37,878 bases of DNA from an uncultured Clostridia bacterium (GTDB lineage: Bacteria > Bacillota > Clostridia > TANB77 > CAG-465), in contig CALWOE010000008.1 in assembly GCA_944383035.1 (NCBI GenBank), positions 1-37,878 of the forward strand, given 5' to 3'. The position numbers and the translations under genes were made by a program. The notes below the pieces were generated by a model, which had not been told where the DNA came from, ran no database searches, and saw nothing but the letters and a program-made list of their open reading frames with translations. Shown here one piece after another: positions 17,701 to 24,709 of the stretch; position 1 is the first letter of the stretch, and each line of letters starts with the position of its first letter.

Positions 17701-18438
17701 TTCTTTTCCTTCTAACATATGTCTTATATTTTCTTGTTTTTTGTATAAAATTTGTAAAGATTTAATGCTATCATCAAAAATAGATTTTCCAAAATCAGTA
17801 TCGATTAAATCACAGTCACAAGATAGGTTGTATTTTTCTATCTGCTCTTCTAAGAAAGAAAATGGATATGAAAAACTTTGAATATAATTATATATTTTAA
17901 ATATACTATTTACAAAATTTTCATCCTTACCAGAAAATAACTCCAATATTTTGTATAGTGATACTGCAGTATTTTGCTTTTCATCTTTATCTAATACATA
18001 TTTTTCTTCTAAAATATTAGTTATCACTTCGTTTTTAAATATTATTGCTTGCGCATTATCACATATTTTAAAATTTGGATCAATAGATAATTTTTCAAAA
18101 TTTGATCTTACAATATCTAAACAAAAAGCATCTATTGTTGTAATTTTAGCTTTATTTATATTTTTAAGTTGAGCTCTTAAAAAAGCATTATTTTTATCTT
18201 CATCTAATTTTTCATAAATCTTTTTTATTAATTTTTCTTTTAATTCTGTTGCAGCTGCATTTGTAAAAGTAACAACTAAGAGCTTATCAATATCTATGTT
18301 TTCATCAATTACCTTTTTTAATACTCTTTCTATTAATACAGCTGTTTTACCACTTCCTGCAGAAGCTGAAACTAAAATATTCGAATTTTTTTTATCAATA
18401 GCACTTTTTTGCTCAACTGTCCATTTTACTTGACTCAT
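14731..18438 (-). CDS. addA: ATP-dependent helicase/nuclease subunit A (AddA)
   Basis: 1235 aa superfamily-1 UvrD-like helicase fused to a RecB-type nuclease. Walker A is SASAGSGKT (24-32). Helicase motif II reads YTDEYQDTS. RIMTIHKSKGLEFPVVFLC and ELRMLYVALTRAKEKL are motifs V and VI. The C-terminal nuclease has GVIDLYY (Asp1167) and LVDFKTD (Asp1181, Lys1183). AddAB resects double-strand breaks for recombination. addB is normally just upstream but here the upstream neighbour is a pilin-like gene, so AddB must be encoded elsewhere or is missing. It has its own promoter and GGAGG site and is coupled to pgeF. Confidence 0.93.
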   Translation of the reverse strand: MSQVKWTVEQKSAIDKKNSNILVSASAGSGKTAVLIERVLKKVIDENIDIDKLLVVTFTNAAATELKEKLIKKIYEKLDEDKNNAFLRAQLKNINKAKITTIDAFCLDIVRSNFEKLSIDPNFKICDNAQAIIFKNEVITNILEEKYVLDKDEKQNTAVSLYKILELFSGKDENFVNSIFKIYNYIQSFSYPFSFLEEQIEKYNLSCDCDLIDTDFGKSIFDDSIKSLQILYKKQENIRHMLEGKEDFEKYLNIIDIDMELIKKCIFSNTFDELYYNLENIKKLKSLPRYTGDNEELKIIVQNFRNKILKEEIKRICKKVYTTSKNILDDNKVCFEYLKYIYDVLSLFDREYKNIKKKNNVMEFSDITHLALEVLIKKDENGDIELTDVAKSLKEKYIEIYTDEYQDTSFVQEAILNAISKGNNRFMVGDIKQSIYKFRQAMPEIFNEKYDKYTLFDGDILSKEDCKIILAKNFRSRKEVLASINYIFEKIMSKQVGDCDYSNLEVLKHGNTSFENFDTNDYKTDINIIDLKEDEDLKEIKKENIQEPVDIMLDEMKDFEIEATYIASNIKNLMQNFKIYEDGKFRNLKYKDIVILLRSMKNRGNILEDILKSVGIPVYSDSSVSIFDGEEVKLVLSFLNVLDNVYNDIDLVSIMFSVIGKFSLNEIYKIRSYNKTSTMYDSIIDAKKMLEEKISNNTNINNNEKILYNKINEFLNLLDKFYKYSKIYTVSELLVRIYKNTNIYYQFALEQKSNVKKANLELLVDYARNIESTSKSTLSSYITYINNLKNKSDDMSSAKVLGENEDVVRIMTIHKSKGLEFPVVFLCDTSRKYLTRDLTEPVIMHHKYGIGIDKVDDNYKIKYPSAIKEAIKSASLKEIASEELRMLYVALTRAKEKLVIYGTVKDYDKIKKDMFVLYDNGKIESSIVANNKSYLSNILLALNDYNENENLFNINIIKKDKMVINDILNKDEISIDKISDTVNMLYKNSNVSLDDIEKYKKEYNKILNFKYKYFEDTITNTRVSVSNLKQKDNNENIKSIFTDEKKDLEDINENIIEEKYKKPECLTLNTKKYSGARKGTLIHFILENLDYSIDYDINSLKQYIDKLVKDEVINIQDKKYINVYSILRFLKSKIGLELKNAVYVKKEEEFVLKCNDISKSTIQGVIDLYYKTKDSKIVLVDFKTDRIESENEFIEKYKKQLQIYKIAIENILNVKVDMVYIYSFNLNKEILLQEV

Positions 18439-18462
18439 ATATCCTCCATTTATATTACAATT

Positions 18463-18492
18463 ATTATATCAAAATGATAACCTAAAAAGCAA
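18463..18492 (-). promoter_or_regulatory. Promoter of addA-pgeF
   Basis: TTGCTT (18492-18487), 18-nt spacer, TATAAT (18468-18463). Confidence 0.6.
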
Positions 18493-18497
18493 GAAAA

Positions 18498-18520
18498 AAA
18501 TAGAGATATTCTCTCTATTT
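18498..18520 (-). terminator. Terminator after the 174-aa pilin-like gene
   Basis: 9-bp stem (18520-18512 with 18506-18498) followed by a run of T on the minus strand; separates the pilin-like operon from addA. Confidence 0.75.
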
Positions 18521-18546
18521 AATTATCATTATTTTTTATTTATATA

Positions 18547-19071
18547 TTAATTTGCTCTTGTTGTTAACTTAGATGATAATGAAAAATAATATTCATCTTT
18601 TACTTCAATTCCTTTTACATAATATACATGCATTGATGGATATGCTATTACATAAACATCATCAGGTGTTTCTTTTGTGCCTTTTGTAATATTTTCTGCT
18701 TCAATCATAGATAAATCTAATTCATAAAATTTAACTTCATTATCTTTTGTTCCATCTTTTACTCTATCACCATTTAATTCAAGTTCATTTGAAAACTCAA
18801 CTTGAGGATTAATATCATTAATCAAAGCAACAACATCTAATTCACTCATTGATGTATTTTGATCTTTTGTTGGAAGTATGTTATTTGCTTGATAATATGT
18901 TTTTACTGCATCTTCAAGTAAAGTCATATCTGTTGCAAAATTTGATTTTACTGTATTATCATATATGTTTTTTGCAGCTACAGTAACAGTTAAAAGCAAA
19001 ATTATTGCTACTACTATAGTTACAACTAAAATTATCATTGTAATTCCACTTTTTAAATTATTATTTTTCAT
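18547..19071 (-). CDS. Short pilin-like protein
   Basis: 174 aa. N-terminus KSG|ITMIILVVTIVVAIILL gives a prepilin-type site after Gly9 and a long hydrophobic helix, without Glu at mature position 5. The soluble part ends with DVYVIAYPSMHVYYVKG and YYFSLSSKL, which closely match the first 150-180 residues of the 406- and 792-aa paralogues. It therefore corresponds to the N-terminal module alone. It lies 17 bp after the 406-aa gene, with AGGAGG, and is the last gene of that operon. Probably secreted or membrane-tethered; role unproven. Confidence 0.8.
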   Translation of the reverse strand: MKNNNLKSGITMIILVVTIVVAIILLLTVTVAAKNIYDNTVKSNFATDMTLLEDAVKTYYQANNILPTKDQNTSMSELDVVALINDINPQVEFSNELELNGDRVKDGTKDNEVKFYELDLSMIEAENITKGTKETPDDVYVIAYPSMHVYYVKGIEVKDEYYFSLSSKLTTRAN

Positions 19072-19088
19072 ATATTATCCTCCTAAAA

Positions 19089-20309
19089 TTATATTTGTAC
19101 TTCAAAATATCTTGCATTTTGAAGATGATCCATTAAAACAAAAGCCATCTTTTTTATACTTTTTGGAACTTGCAATTCAACTACACCATCGTTATTTAAA
19201 TTTGCTTCTTTCCCATTTGCACTTAAATAATCTATATCAAAACTTTTTATATTACTATAATAATCTTGAGTTGGTTTTCCATCTTCTTGGAATACTAAAA
19301 AGTCATATTTTACTTTATATATACCTACTCCATCATCTTTTATTTTAAAACTTATATTTTTGTTTTCACCAACACTAGTAACTAATGGTTCTGAAATTCT
19401 TGTTGGTGCAGTATTATCATAACCAGATAAATTGATTTTTATTCGTGCTATCTCAACACCAGATTGTCTTTTTACAATTTCTATATATTTTTTATCTTTT
19501 TCTAAATTACCAAAATTTTCTACTTCTTCTTGTGTTAAATTTGTAACTTTTATATTTGTTTTACCATTTAATATATCTTCTAAACTATCAAAATAATATC
19601 TATTAGTAGTATTTTGAGTAACAGGTGTAATTTGTTTTAACTCTCCATCAGAAATAGACATATACAATGTTTCATTTGTATCAACATATGTACTAATACT
19701 TATGTTCATTTTATTATACCAATCTTCACTATTTTTTGTTACATTTATTTGATGTGAAGTTTTAGTACTTATTACATAATCAATTTTCTCTTTTAAATCA
19801 TTTGGAAGTCTTGCAATAGATGTAAGTCTTGTAGATAAAGAAAAATATATTTCATCTCCAACAGATGCACCTTTTAAATAGTATACATTAAAAGTAGGAT
19901 ATGCTAACAAAAAAACATCACTTACATTACCAGAATTTGAAAAACCTCTACTTGATCTATCTATATCTAATTTAGATAGATCTATTTTATAAAAATCATT
20001 CTGAGTATCTTTGTTTAACTCCATTTCCTCTTGTAATTTAGCTCTATATTTTGTATCAACCATACTAAGTACATTTGAAGCTGTTTCTTTATCAGTATCA
20101 TCATACTTTGGTATTGTGCCATTCATTGTATAATATAGTGTTGCTTGATCTTGAACCATAAGCAAATCTTCTGTAAAATTTGTTATAACACCATTATTCA
20201 TAACATTACTTGTTACTCCATATGCACTTGCAAGTAATATTAAAGCAACAACTATTGTTAAAACTAGAATAATAAATGAAATACCACTTTTTTTATTAAG
20301 TTTTTTCAT
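19089..20309 (-). CDS. Pilin-like protein with one extra beta domain
   Basis: 406 aa. The prepilin-type start is KSG|ISFIILVLTIVVALILL (cleavage after Gly9, no Glu5). The shared module ends with DVFLLAYPTFNVYYLKG and EIYFSLSTRL (about 140-165). It continues with a region matching the 792-aa paralogue: NETLYMSISDGELKQIT, YYFDSLEDILNGKTNIKV, then an Ig-like beta domain from about residue 300 (APTRISEPLVTSVGENKNIS). It stops after that domain. Own promoter with an ATACTTGAAAA -35; co-transcribed with the 174-aa gene. Confidence 0.8.
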   Translation of the reverse strand: MKKLNKKSGISFIILVLTIVVALILLASAYGVTSNVMNNGVITNFTEDLLMVQDQATLYYTMNGTIPKYDDTDKETASNVLSMVDTKYRAKLQEEMELNKDTQNDFYKIDLSKLDIDRSSRGFSNSGNVSDVFLLAYPTFNVYYLKGASVGDEIYFSLSTRLTSIARLPNDLKEKIDYVISTKTSHQINVTKNSEDWYNKMNISISTYVDTNETLYMSISDGELKQITPVTQNTTNRYYFDSLEDILNGKTNIKVTNLTQEEVENFGNLEKDKKYIEIVKRQSGVEIARIKINLSGYDNTAPTRISEPLVTSVGENKNISFKIKDDGVGIYKVKYDFLVFQEDGKPTQDYYSNIKSFDIDYLSANGKEANLNNDGVVELQVPKSIKKMAFVLMDHLQNARYFEVQI

Positions 20310-20328
20310 ATATTAACCACCTTTATAT

Positions 20329-20357
20329 ATTGTATCGATTAATCAAACAATTTTCAA
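20329..20357 (-). promoter_or_regulatory. Promoter of the 406/174-aa pilin-like operon
   Basis: TTGAAA (20357-20352), 17-nt spacer, TACAAT (20334-20329). The 5' leader is only about 13 nt. Confidence 0.75.
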
Positions 20358-20380
20358 GTATTTTAAGAAAAAAGCCTAAT

Positions 20381-20472
20381 AAAAAAAATAAGAGATATGT
20401 ATAGCATACATATCCCCAATGTTTATAACCAATATATATAAGACAAAACTAAGCCACAAATCTTATATATAC
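20381..20472 (-). ncRNA. Candidate structured small RNA (about 92 nt)
   Basis: On the minus strand an extended -10 (TGATATAAT, hexamer at 20484-20479) predicts a start near 20472. The RNA would open with an 11-bp hairpin (20471-20461 with 20443-20433, 17-nt loop) and end with a 9-bp hairpin (20414-20406 with 20402-20394, 3-nt loop) plus a T-rich tail to about 20381. A separate terminator closes the upstream gene before it, so the unit appears autonomous. There is no good -35 and no open frame. No RNA family recognised. Confidence 0.4.
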
Positions 20473-20497
20473 ATATTTATTATATCATATTTAAAAA

Positions 20498-20527
20498 AAG
20501 TAAAGGAAATAAAAATCTCCTTTACTT
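20498..20527 (-). terminator. Terminator after the 159-aa LPEDxY gene
   Basis: 10-bp stem (20527-20518 with 20507-20498) followed by seven T on the minus strand. Confidence 0.8.
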
Positions 20528-20536
20528 AATATTTAC

Positions 20537-21016
20537 TTAATAAGACAAGTAATTGATTTCCCCTGTGGCTATATAATTTAAATATTCACTATTTAACCAC
20601 TCAGACATTGAATGCAATTTTAACTCAAATACATTATTTTTACGCTTTTGCACTAAAAAAGTCATATAAGTATCTTCTGGTAAAGCAAAAATCAGACTTT
20701 CTGGAAGCAAATTTTTTTTCATTACCTTCATAATATCCGCAATATCAGTAACCACAATATCATCAACTCGCGGAAATGACGGTATTGATTTTTTTATTTC
20801 AAAAGAATAAATTAAAAAACTTTTATTATTTGTACATAAAGCTTTTTGCTTTATGTTTTCTAAAAAATCCTCCTCAAACTTATTTTGATAAAGACTCGAA
20901 GCTAAAACTTTTTTATAGATTCCTTCCCCAATTTCGGTTTTAATACTCAATTTTCTTGATAAAAAATAAATTAAATTTTCATCAAAAAAAATGTCTAAAT
21001 AGAAATTGTACCGCAT
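20537..21016 (-). CDS. LPEDxY-motif protein, single domain, unknown function
   Basis: 159 aa with no signal peptide or membrane segment, so probably cytoplasmic. It carries one copy of a domain shared with the 274-aa neighbour: a helical part with QNKFEEDFLENI, a beta strand SFLIYSFEIKKSIP, then LPEDTY (112-117) and MSEWL (about 136-140). I do not recognise the family. Promoter, 5'UTR inverted repeat and AGGAGG site closely resemble those of the 274-aa gene, so the two arose by duplication of the whole unit. It lies between pilin-like operons on the same strand, with its own terminator. Confidence 0.75.
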   Translation of the reverse strand: MRYNFYLDIFFDENLIYFLSRKLSIKTEIGEGIYKKVLASSLYQNKFEEDFLENIKQKALCTNNKSFLIYSFEIKKSIPSFPRVDDIVVTDIADIMKVMKKNLLPESLIFALPEDTYMTFLVQKRKNNVFELKLHSMSEWLNSEYLNYIATGEINYLSY

Positions 21017-21050
21017 AAAATAATCCTCCTAAATAATTTTCACAGTAACT

Positions 21051-21072
21051 GTTATTATTAAAATATAATAAC
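21051..21072 (-). promoter_or_regulatory. Conserved 22-nt inverted repeat in the 5'UTR (copy 1)
   Basis: GTTATTAT and ATAATAAC arms around 6 nt, about 16 nt into the predicted transcript of the 159-aa gene. The arms are identical to copy 2 at 21998-22019, with one change in the loop. It could be an operator or an mRNA hairpin. Confidence 0.6.
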
Positions 21073-21095
21073 CAAACATTTTAAAATACGTATAT

Positions 21096-21124
21096 AGTAT
21101 ACCATAGCTTAACATAAAAGTCAA
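21096..21124 (-). promoter_or_regulatory. Promoter of the 159-aa LPEDxY gene
   Basis: TTGACT (21124-21119), 17-nt spacer, TATACT (21101-21096). Spacer and flanks are shared with the promoter at 22044-22072. Confidence 0.75.
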
Positions 21125-21138
21125 TTAATGTTTAGGAT

Positions 21139-21963
21139 TTATTTTTTATCCTCTTTAGAATTCATATCTTCATCATTAAGCCATTTTGAAACATCTTCAA
21201 CTGTAATACTATATAAACCACAATTTTCTAGTATACTAAGAGTAATATAAGTGTCTTCTGGCAAGCAGAACTTATCCGTTGGTTTATGTTCAATACCATC
21301 CAAAAGTTTATCCAAATCAACAAATCTAATATTTCCATTTGGAACAATAGGAATTGGATTTTTTAATTTGTAAAAATAAATCAAAGTTTGTTTATCATAA
21401 GCCCTATACATTATATCCAAAAGTAAATTATTTTTAAACTTATTTTTCCAATAAGTACTTACATCATACTCTTTGGAATAACTTACCTTGTAATTAAATA
21501 TCATCCTTAAATTATTTGATAAAATATCAAATATTTTATCTCTAGAAAAATTGTTAAATAACTTAATATGTCTTTTACATGGAAATTTATAGATTTCATA
21601 TCTTACATCTAACCATAACCACCTAGACATATCTTTTAAAGTAATTTTAAATTGATTATCTGTTCTATTTACTTTTAGTACAAAGTAAGCATCTTCTGGT
21701 AAATAAAACTTATCCTCTTTAAAAAGTAAATCTAAATCTACAAATTCAAATTCTTCATTTCCTTTTGGACAAATTTCAACTTTATTTTTACCGTAATAAT
21801 AGCAAAGAATTTTTTCATTTTCTGTTTTGAAAATTTGTTTTTTTAAATTATCAAAAAGTATTGTGGTATCAAAATCATATTTTTGAAATGACTTAATAGT
21901 TTCTAATAAAGCATAAATGTCAAAATCAAAATCAAAATCACAATAAAAATAATAACGTTCCAT
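21139..21963 (-). CDS. LPEDxY-motif protein, tandem domains, unknown function
   Basis: 274 aa made of two copies of the domain found in the 159-aa neighbour. The first ends with FVDLDLL, LPEDAY (88-93) and MSRWL; the second with FVDLDKL, LPEDTY (234-239) and VSKWL. There is no signal peptide or membrane segment. The N-terminus has an acidic/aromatic DFDFDFDI run encoded by a hexanucleotide repeat (about 21921-21938). The family is not recognised; the beta-rich, repeated layout could suit binding or immunity-type roles, but nothing in the sequence proves this. Own promoter, conserved 5'UTR inverted repeat and AGGAGG site. Confidence 0.78.
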   Translation of the reverse strand: MERYYFYCDFDFDFDIYALLETIKSFQKYDFDTTILFDNLKKQIFKTENEKILCYYYGKNKVEICPKGNEEFEFVDLDLLFKEDKFYLPEDAYFVLKVNRTDNQFKITLKDMSRWLWLDVRYEIYKFPCKRHIKLFNNFSRDKIFDILSNNLRMIFNYKVSYSKEYDVSTYWKNKFKNNLLLDIMYRAYDKQTLIYFYKLKNPIPIVPNGNIRFVDLDKLLDGIEHKPTDKFCLPEDTYITLSILENCGLYSITVEDVSKWLNDEDMNSKEDKK

Positions 21964-21997
21964 TTTTTATCCTCCTAAATAATCATTAAAAGTAATT

Positions 21998-22019
21998 GTT
22001 ATTATTAAAACATAATAAC
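21998..22019 (-). promoter_or_regulatory. Conserved 22-nt inverted repeat in the 5'UTR (copy 2)
   Basis: Same 8-nt arms as 21051-21072, at the same place relative to promoter and start codon of the 274-aa gene. Confidence 0.6.
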
Positions 22020-22043
22020 TAAATATTTATAAATACATATATT

Positions 22044-22072
22044 GTTATACCATAAATCAACATAAAAGTAAA
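22044..22072 (-). promoter_or_regulatory. Promoter of the 274-aa LPEDxY gene
   Basis: TTTACT (22072-22067), 17-nt spacer, TATAAC (22049-22044). Confidence 0.65.
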
Positions 22073-22083
22073 TATATTATATA

Positions 22084-22114
22084 AAAATTGAAGTGAAATC
22101 ATCACTTCAATTTT
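22084..22114 (-). terminator. Terminator after the 792-aa pilin-like gene
   Basis: Perfect 13-bp stem (22114-22102 with 22096-22084), 5-nt loop, ending 9 bp beyond the stop codon. The minus-strand tail after the stem is AT-rich. Confidence 0.8.
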
Positions 22115-22122
22115 ATTTTTTA

Positions 22123-24501
22123 TTATAAATAATATACTACTCTAAAGCCGATTTTATCACCTTGTGTATTTATATCATTATCATTAGGCCATTTTGAAAC
22201 AGCACAATGATCAAAGTTTGATACTTGTTCATAATGAGAACCCATTGATATTTGTTTATTAGAATTACTTTCTATAATAAATTCCGATAAGCTACCAGCT
22301 AAATCAAAAATATTATTTTTATTTGTATAATTAGATGCTCCTGTAGTAAATAAATACCCAACTTCTAATGGTTTTGTATAATTACTAAGTCCTGACACAT
22401 TTGAGTAATTTACACCATCACTTGTATACTTAGCATAATCTTTTTCATCTATAGTAAACTGACTATTTCGATAATTTCCCCATGTACTACTATCATTAAT
22501 TACATCTGAAATTTCTATTTGCTCTGTTTTTTGTAACCAGTTTAAAGTTGTAGCATAATTTGATAAACTCATAAGATTACTATGCCCTGGATACAATTCT
22601 TGTGATACAGATAACGCTTTGTCATAAGTTATATAATTCCATGGTCTTACATTTTTCTTTATTGTAGCTGTTGCATTTTGCCAATTTGTTCCATCTTGTA
22701 CTGTAGAAGAATATGTAGCTTCATCATTTAATCCAGTTTCATATCTTCCTATATAAAATCCACCGTATTTTTCAACACTTGCTCTTTCTTCTTCTGTTAC
22801 CGCACTAGTATACATAGATATATCTGAAGGATCGTTATCAATTTGCATTTTAAAATCATTAATATCATCTACCGGAACCCAAACAAACTCATTACCATTA
22901 TTTAAATCTTTTATAACAAAACCAGTATCTAAAGTTCCCTCTAAATATGTAAATCCATCGGGTATATATGGTTCAGATGTGGCAGATAAATTAAATACTC
23001 TTACATCTCTTACCCCAGCTTTATTTTCTGCAGTTACTCTAATATATATATTTCCATTTACATTTGTTAGATTATTATAATCTTTAACTCTTAAAGTAGA
23101 TATTTGAGTTGATGTATTTATATTAAATACAAGTGGATTACTGTAAGTTTTTCCTCCATCAACACTTAATTCTGTTTGTACTGTACTTGTTCCATTTAAG
23201 CTATTTAACAAAATTGTAAAATCTGCATTAGTATTTGTTATACTATTTACTTTACAATCTATATACATTCCTCTATACATAGTTTGAGTTATTCCAATTC
23301 CATTACCAGCTTTATCAAATACAACTATATATACCCCTTCTATATTTTTTGGAAGTGACAAACTTACTTCTCCTGTCTCTGTTACATCCGCTTTTTTACC
23401 TCTTGTTTTCATATATGATAAGTCATAACTATCTACACCTTCATAATACTGAACTCTTTCAGCATTTTCATTAAATTTAGCTAAATATTCATATCTTACA
23501 TCTTTTATACCACATACTGTATCTGATACTTTAAATGTAATTATATTTTCATTTTCACCAGATACAAGTGATGTTTCTGTACTTTTTATAGGGGCAATTG
23601 TATCATAATTTGAAAGATCTATTTTTACTCTTCCTATTTCTTCATCGCCCTTTTTCTTTATAATATCTATTGTTTTTTGTAGTTGTAATACTATTGTTCT
23701 AAAATCTTCATCTTCTTTTTTAGTAAGATCTGGTACTTTAATATTTGCTTTTCCATCTATTATATCTGTTAGACTATCGAAATAAAATGAATTTGCTCCA
23801 ACCTTTGTTGTAATTTGTCTTAACTCTCCACCAGCAACAGACATGTATAAAGTTTCACCACTTGCCATATTCACATCAAGAGTTATCCCCATTTTATTTG
23901 TCCAGTTTTTAGTTTTCTTTTTAACAACAATTCCTGATGATTGTAATTCTTCAACGGAAACATTTTCATTTGCGCTTACATTTGTAAGTCCTGATATTTT
24001 AGATGTAAGTGAGAAAAAATAATCTCCTCTTGCTTTTATTCCTTTTACGTAATATACATTCATTGATGGATATGATACAACGTATACATCTGTGTCATCA
24101 TCATTAGCAAGTATACCTCTTGTTGTTTTTTCTACACCAAGCTCACTTAAATTTATTTTATAAAAACTTCCAAGATTAGTATTTTGGCTATTATCACCAT
24201 TTGCTATCATTTCTGTTTTTAACATATTCTTCTTTGTTTCATCATCTAACATATCTAATACTTGCTGCTCAGACATTACATCTGTTCCACTCAAGATCGG
24301 AAATTCATCATGTTGTAAATAATATTTTTCTGTTGCTTCTTGTATTTTTGATACATCTTGTGCAAAAGAAGTTATAAGTGCACTATCAATTGATCTTGAA
24401 ATAGATACAACTGTAACACTTAGCAAAATTAAAGCTACTACTATTGTAAGTACTAAAATTACAAATGTTACACCACTTTTTGCATTATTATGAATTTTCA
24501 T
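22123..24501 (-). CDS. Large pilin-like protein with C-terminal FGE-sulfatase/C-type-lectin-like domain
   Basis: 792 aa. Prepilin-type start KSG|VTFVILVLTIVVALILL (cleavage after Gly10, no Glu5). It then has the shared module (VYVVSYPSMNVYYVKG, YFFSLTSKI), the ETLYMSVAGGELRQIT region, an Ig-like domain from about 310, a fibronectin-like stretch (about 410-505), and a C-terminal domain (512-792) of the formylglycine-generating-enzyme/SUMF1 fold. The last is shown by GNEFVWVPV, YIGRYETG, FDLAGSLSEF (732-741) and IGFRVV (784-789). On surface proteins this fold usually serves as a ligand-binding C-type-lectin-like tip, and it is the usual fold of diversity-generating-retroelement targets. No reverse transcriptase or template repeat is seen here. 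Own promoter and strong terminator. Confidence 0.85.
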   Translation of the reverse strand: MKIHNNAKSGVTFVILVLTIVVALILLSVTVVSISRSIDSALITSFAQDVSKIQEATEKYYLQHDEFPILSGTDVMSEQQVLDMLDDETKKNMLKTEMIANGDNSQNTNLGSFYKINLSELGVEKTTRGILANDDDTDVYVVSYPSMNVYYVKGIKARGDYFFSLTSKISGLTNVSANENVSVEELQSSGIVVKKKTKNWTNKMGITLDVNMASGETLYMSVAGGELRQITTKVGANSFYFDSLTDIIDGKANIKVPDLTKKEDEDFRTIVLQLQKTIDIIKKKGDEEIGRVKIDLSNYDTIAPIKSTETSLVSGENENIITFKVSDTVCGIKDVRYEYLAKFNENAERVQYYEGVDSYDLSYMKTRGKKADVTETGEVSLSLPKNIEGVYIVVFDKAGNGIGITQTMYRGMYIDCKVNSITNTNADFTILLNSLNGTSTVQTELSVDGGKTYSNPLVFNINTSTQISTLRVKDYNNLTNVNGNIYIRVTAENKAGVRDVRVFNLSATSEPYIPDGFTYLEGTLDTGFVIKDLNNGNEFVWVPVDDINDFKMQIDNDPSDISMYTSAVTEEERASVEKYGGFYIGRYETGLNDEATYSSTVQDGTNWQNATATIKKNVRPWNYITYDKALSVSQELYPGHSNLMSLSNYATTLNWLQKTEQIEISDVINDSSTWGNYRNSQFTIDEKDYAKYTSDGVNYSNVSGLSNYTKPLEVGYLFTTGASNYTNKNNIFDLAGSLSEFIIESNSNKQISMGSHYEQVSNFDHCAVSKWPNDNDINTQGDKIGFRVVYYL

Positions 24502-24522
24502 ATATTAACCACCTTACCATAT

Positions 24523-24551
24523 ATTTTACATATTTTAATTACTTTTTTCAA
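24523..24551 (-). promoter_or_regulatory. Promoter of the 792-aa pilin-like gene
   Basis: TTGAAA (24551-24546), 17-nt spacer, TAAAAT (24528-24523); -35 context GTACTTGAAAAA. Confidence 0.6.
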
Positions 24552-24665
24552 GTACTTTTAATTACAATTTTAAATTATAACTCTAAAATAAATTTTAACA
24601 TTTATGAAATAATTAGTCAAATTTATACTTATCTTAAATATATCTTTTGCAAAAAATAGATAATA

Positions 24666-24694
24666 TTGATATTTTTTGTATATTTTGATATAAT
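24666..24694 (+). promoter_or_regulatory. Promoter of tsaE-tsaB-rimI
   Basis: TTGATA, 17-nt spacer, TATAAT; the predicted start of transcription is only about 9 nt before the tsaE ATG. Confidence 0.7.
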
Positions 24695-24709
24695 TTATTT
24701 GGTGATTAT

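Noticed and set aside
22123-24501. Complete diversity-generating retroelement
   Set aside because: Only a possible target domain is present; no reverse transcriptase, accessory protein or template repeat was found in the window.
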